DNA of 32,164 nucleotides from Pseudomonas sp. GM49 (GTDB lineage: Bacteria; Pseudomonadota; Gammaproteobacteria; Pseudomonadales; Pseudomonadaceae): positions 1 to 32,164 of the forward strand of contig NZ_AKJL01000283.1 in the NCBI RefSeq assembly GCF_000282355.1. The letters run 5' to 3'. A model generated the notes under the pieces. The model saw only the letters and a program-made list of their open reading frames with translations, ran no database searches and was not told the origin of the DNA. This document shows positions 31,393 to 32,164 of this stretch, piece by piece. Position 1 is the stretch's first letter. Each line of letters begins with the position of its first letter. Both the position numbers and the translations under genes were made by a program.

Positions 31393-32164
31393 ATGACCTT
31401 TGATCCCGGCAAAAAACTCTACATCTCCGACGTGACCCTGCGCGACGGCAGCCACGCGATTCGCCACCAGTATTCGATCCAGAATGTGCAGGACATTGCC
31501 CGTGCCCTGGACAAGGCCAAGGTCGACTCGATCGAAGTCGCCCACGGTGACGGCCTGCAAGGGTCGAGCTTCAACTATGGCTTCGCGGCGCACACCGATC
31601 TGGAATGGATCGAGGCCGCGGCTGATGTCATCAGTCACGCCAAAATCACCACCTTGTTGTTGCCTGGCATCGGTACGGTGCATGACTTGAAAGCAGCCTA
31701 CAACGCCGGTGCCCGGGTGGTGCGCATCGCCACCCATTGCACCGAAGCGGATGTGTCGAAACAGCACATCGAGTATGCCCGCGAGCTGGGCATGGACACC
31801 GTCGGTTTCCTGATGATGAGCCACATGATCCCGGCCGAGCAGTTGGCCGCCCAAGCCAAGCTGATGGAGAGCTACGGTGCCACCTGCGTCTACATGGCCG
31901 ACTCCGGCGGGGCGATGAACATGCAGGACGTGCGCGAGCGCTTCCGCGCGTTCAAGGCGGTGCTCAAACCGGAAACCGAAACTGGCATGCACGCCCACCA
32001 CAACCTGAGCCTCGGCGTGGCCAACTCCATCGTCGCGGTGGAAGAGGGCTGTGATCGTATCGACGCCAGCCTCGCCGGCATGGGCGCCGGTGCCGGTAAC
32101 GCACCGCTGGAGGTGTTCATCGCTGCTGCCGAGCGCCTCGGCTGGAACCACGGCACCGACCTCT
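31393..32164 (+). CDS. mhpE: 4-hydroxy-2-oxovalerate aldolase, 3' end outside window
   Basis: Metal-dependent class II aldolase of the MhpE/DmpG/BphI family; it splits 4-hydroxy-2-oxovalerate into pyruvate and acetaldehyde and channels the aldehyde to MhpF. 257 codons are visible of a usual length near 340, and the frame is open at the right edge. Catalytic and metal residues occur at the DmpG positions: Arg17, Asp18 and His21 (TLRDGSH), and His200 and His202 (GMHAHHN). GAGGAG precedes the ATG by six bases, 10 bp after mhpF. Genes beyond the edge may include the missing C-C hydrolase. Confidence 0.95.
   Translation, partial: MTFDPGKKLYISDVTLRDGSHAIRHQYSIQNVQDIARALDKAKVDSIEVAHGDGLQGSSFNYGFAAHTDLEWIEAAADVISHAKITTLLLPGIGTVHDLKAAYNAGARVVRIATHCTEADVSKQHIEYARELGMDTVGFLMMSHMIPAEQLAAQAKLMESYGATCVYMADSGGAMNMQDVRERFRAFKAVLKPETETGMHAHHNLSLGVANSIVAVEEGCDRIDASLAGMGAGAGNAPLEVFIAAAERLGWNHGTDL

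Noticed and set aside
29871..31412. 513-codon open frame on the minus strand
   Set aside because: Antisense to the well-defined hydratase and acetaldehyde dehydrogenase genes; its His/Asp/Gly-rich composition is typical of reverse-strand translations.
1..32164. CRISPR arrays, tRNA/rRNA genes, insertion sequence genes, riboswitches
   Set aside because: I saw no spaced direct-repeat array, cloverleaf, rRNA stretch, transposase or recognisable riboswitch core while reading both strands by eye.

Overview
The window looks like a chromosomal catabolic region of a Pseudomonas-type gammaproteobacterium. This is an inference from the GC-rich, tightly packed genes, the tricarballylate (tcu) genes, the XylR/DmpR-type sigma-54 regulator and the many ATGA gene overlaps. 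I see no tRNA, rRNA, CRISPR array, transposase or integrase. Both end genes are cut by the window edges: the MFS permease at the left and the aldolase at the right.

Layout. (1) Positions 1-4739, minus strand: LysR regulator, tcuA, tcuB and the start of tcuC, a tricarballylate-type uptake and oxidation unit. (2) 4887-8961, minus strand: LuxR-type regulator, anion/cation MFS transporter, DUF2783 microprotein and a class A flavin aromatic hydroxylase, coupled in places by ATGA overlaps. (3) 9441-13400, plus strand, divergent from (2): an Asp/Glu-racemase-like protein, a fumarate-reductase/KstD-like flavoprotein and a private ETF pair (beta, then alpha), closed by a strong hairpin terminator. The roughly 480 bp between (2) and (3) contains a 50-bp near-perfect palindrome. 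(4) 13477-17305: a minus-strand LysR gene facing a plus-strand operon of a second FAD dehydrogenase, an SDR and an isochorismatase-fold protein that lacks the usual nucleophilic cysteine. (5) 17394-19247, minus strand: a phenol-sensing sigma-54 activator. Divergent from it, behind a consensus -24/-12 promoter, is a long plus-strand operon (19642 to beyond 32164): extradiol dioxygenase, flavin reductase, acyl-CoA-dehydrogenase-fold hydroxylase, DUF1302 outer-membrane protein, DUF1329 protein, YCF48-like periplasmic protein, RND/MMPL transporter, GlcG/HbpS protein, 2-oxopent-4-enoate hydratase, acylating acetaldehyde dehydrogenase and 4-hydroxy-2-oxovalerate aldolase.

How it may work together. 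Unit (5) reads as a phenol-induced meta-cleavage pathway. A hydrophobic substrate crosses the envelope through the DUF1302/DUF1329/YCF48/RND set. The phenol ring is hydroxylated to a catechol by the two-component monooxygenase and cleaved by the extradiol enzyme. The C5 dienoate then goes through hydratase, aldolase and aldehyde dehydrogenase to pyruvate and acetyl-CoA. The C-C hydrolase expected between cleavage and hydratase is not in the window. Units (3) and (4) carry flavoproteins of the family that desaturates alicyclic ketones and acids. They could feed (5) by dehydrogenating or aromatising a ring, but this link rests on neighbourhood only. The actual substrate cannot be read from the sequence.
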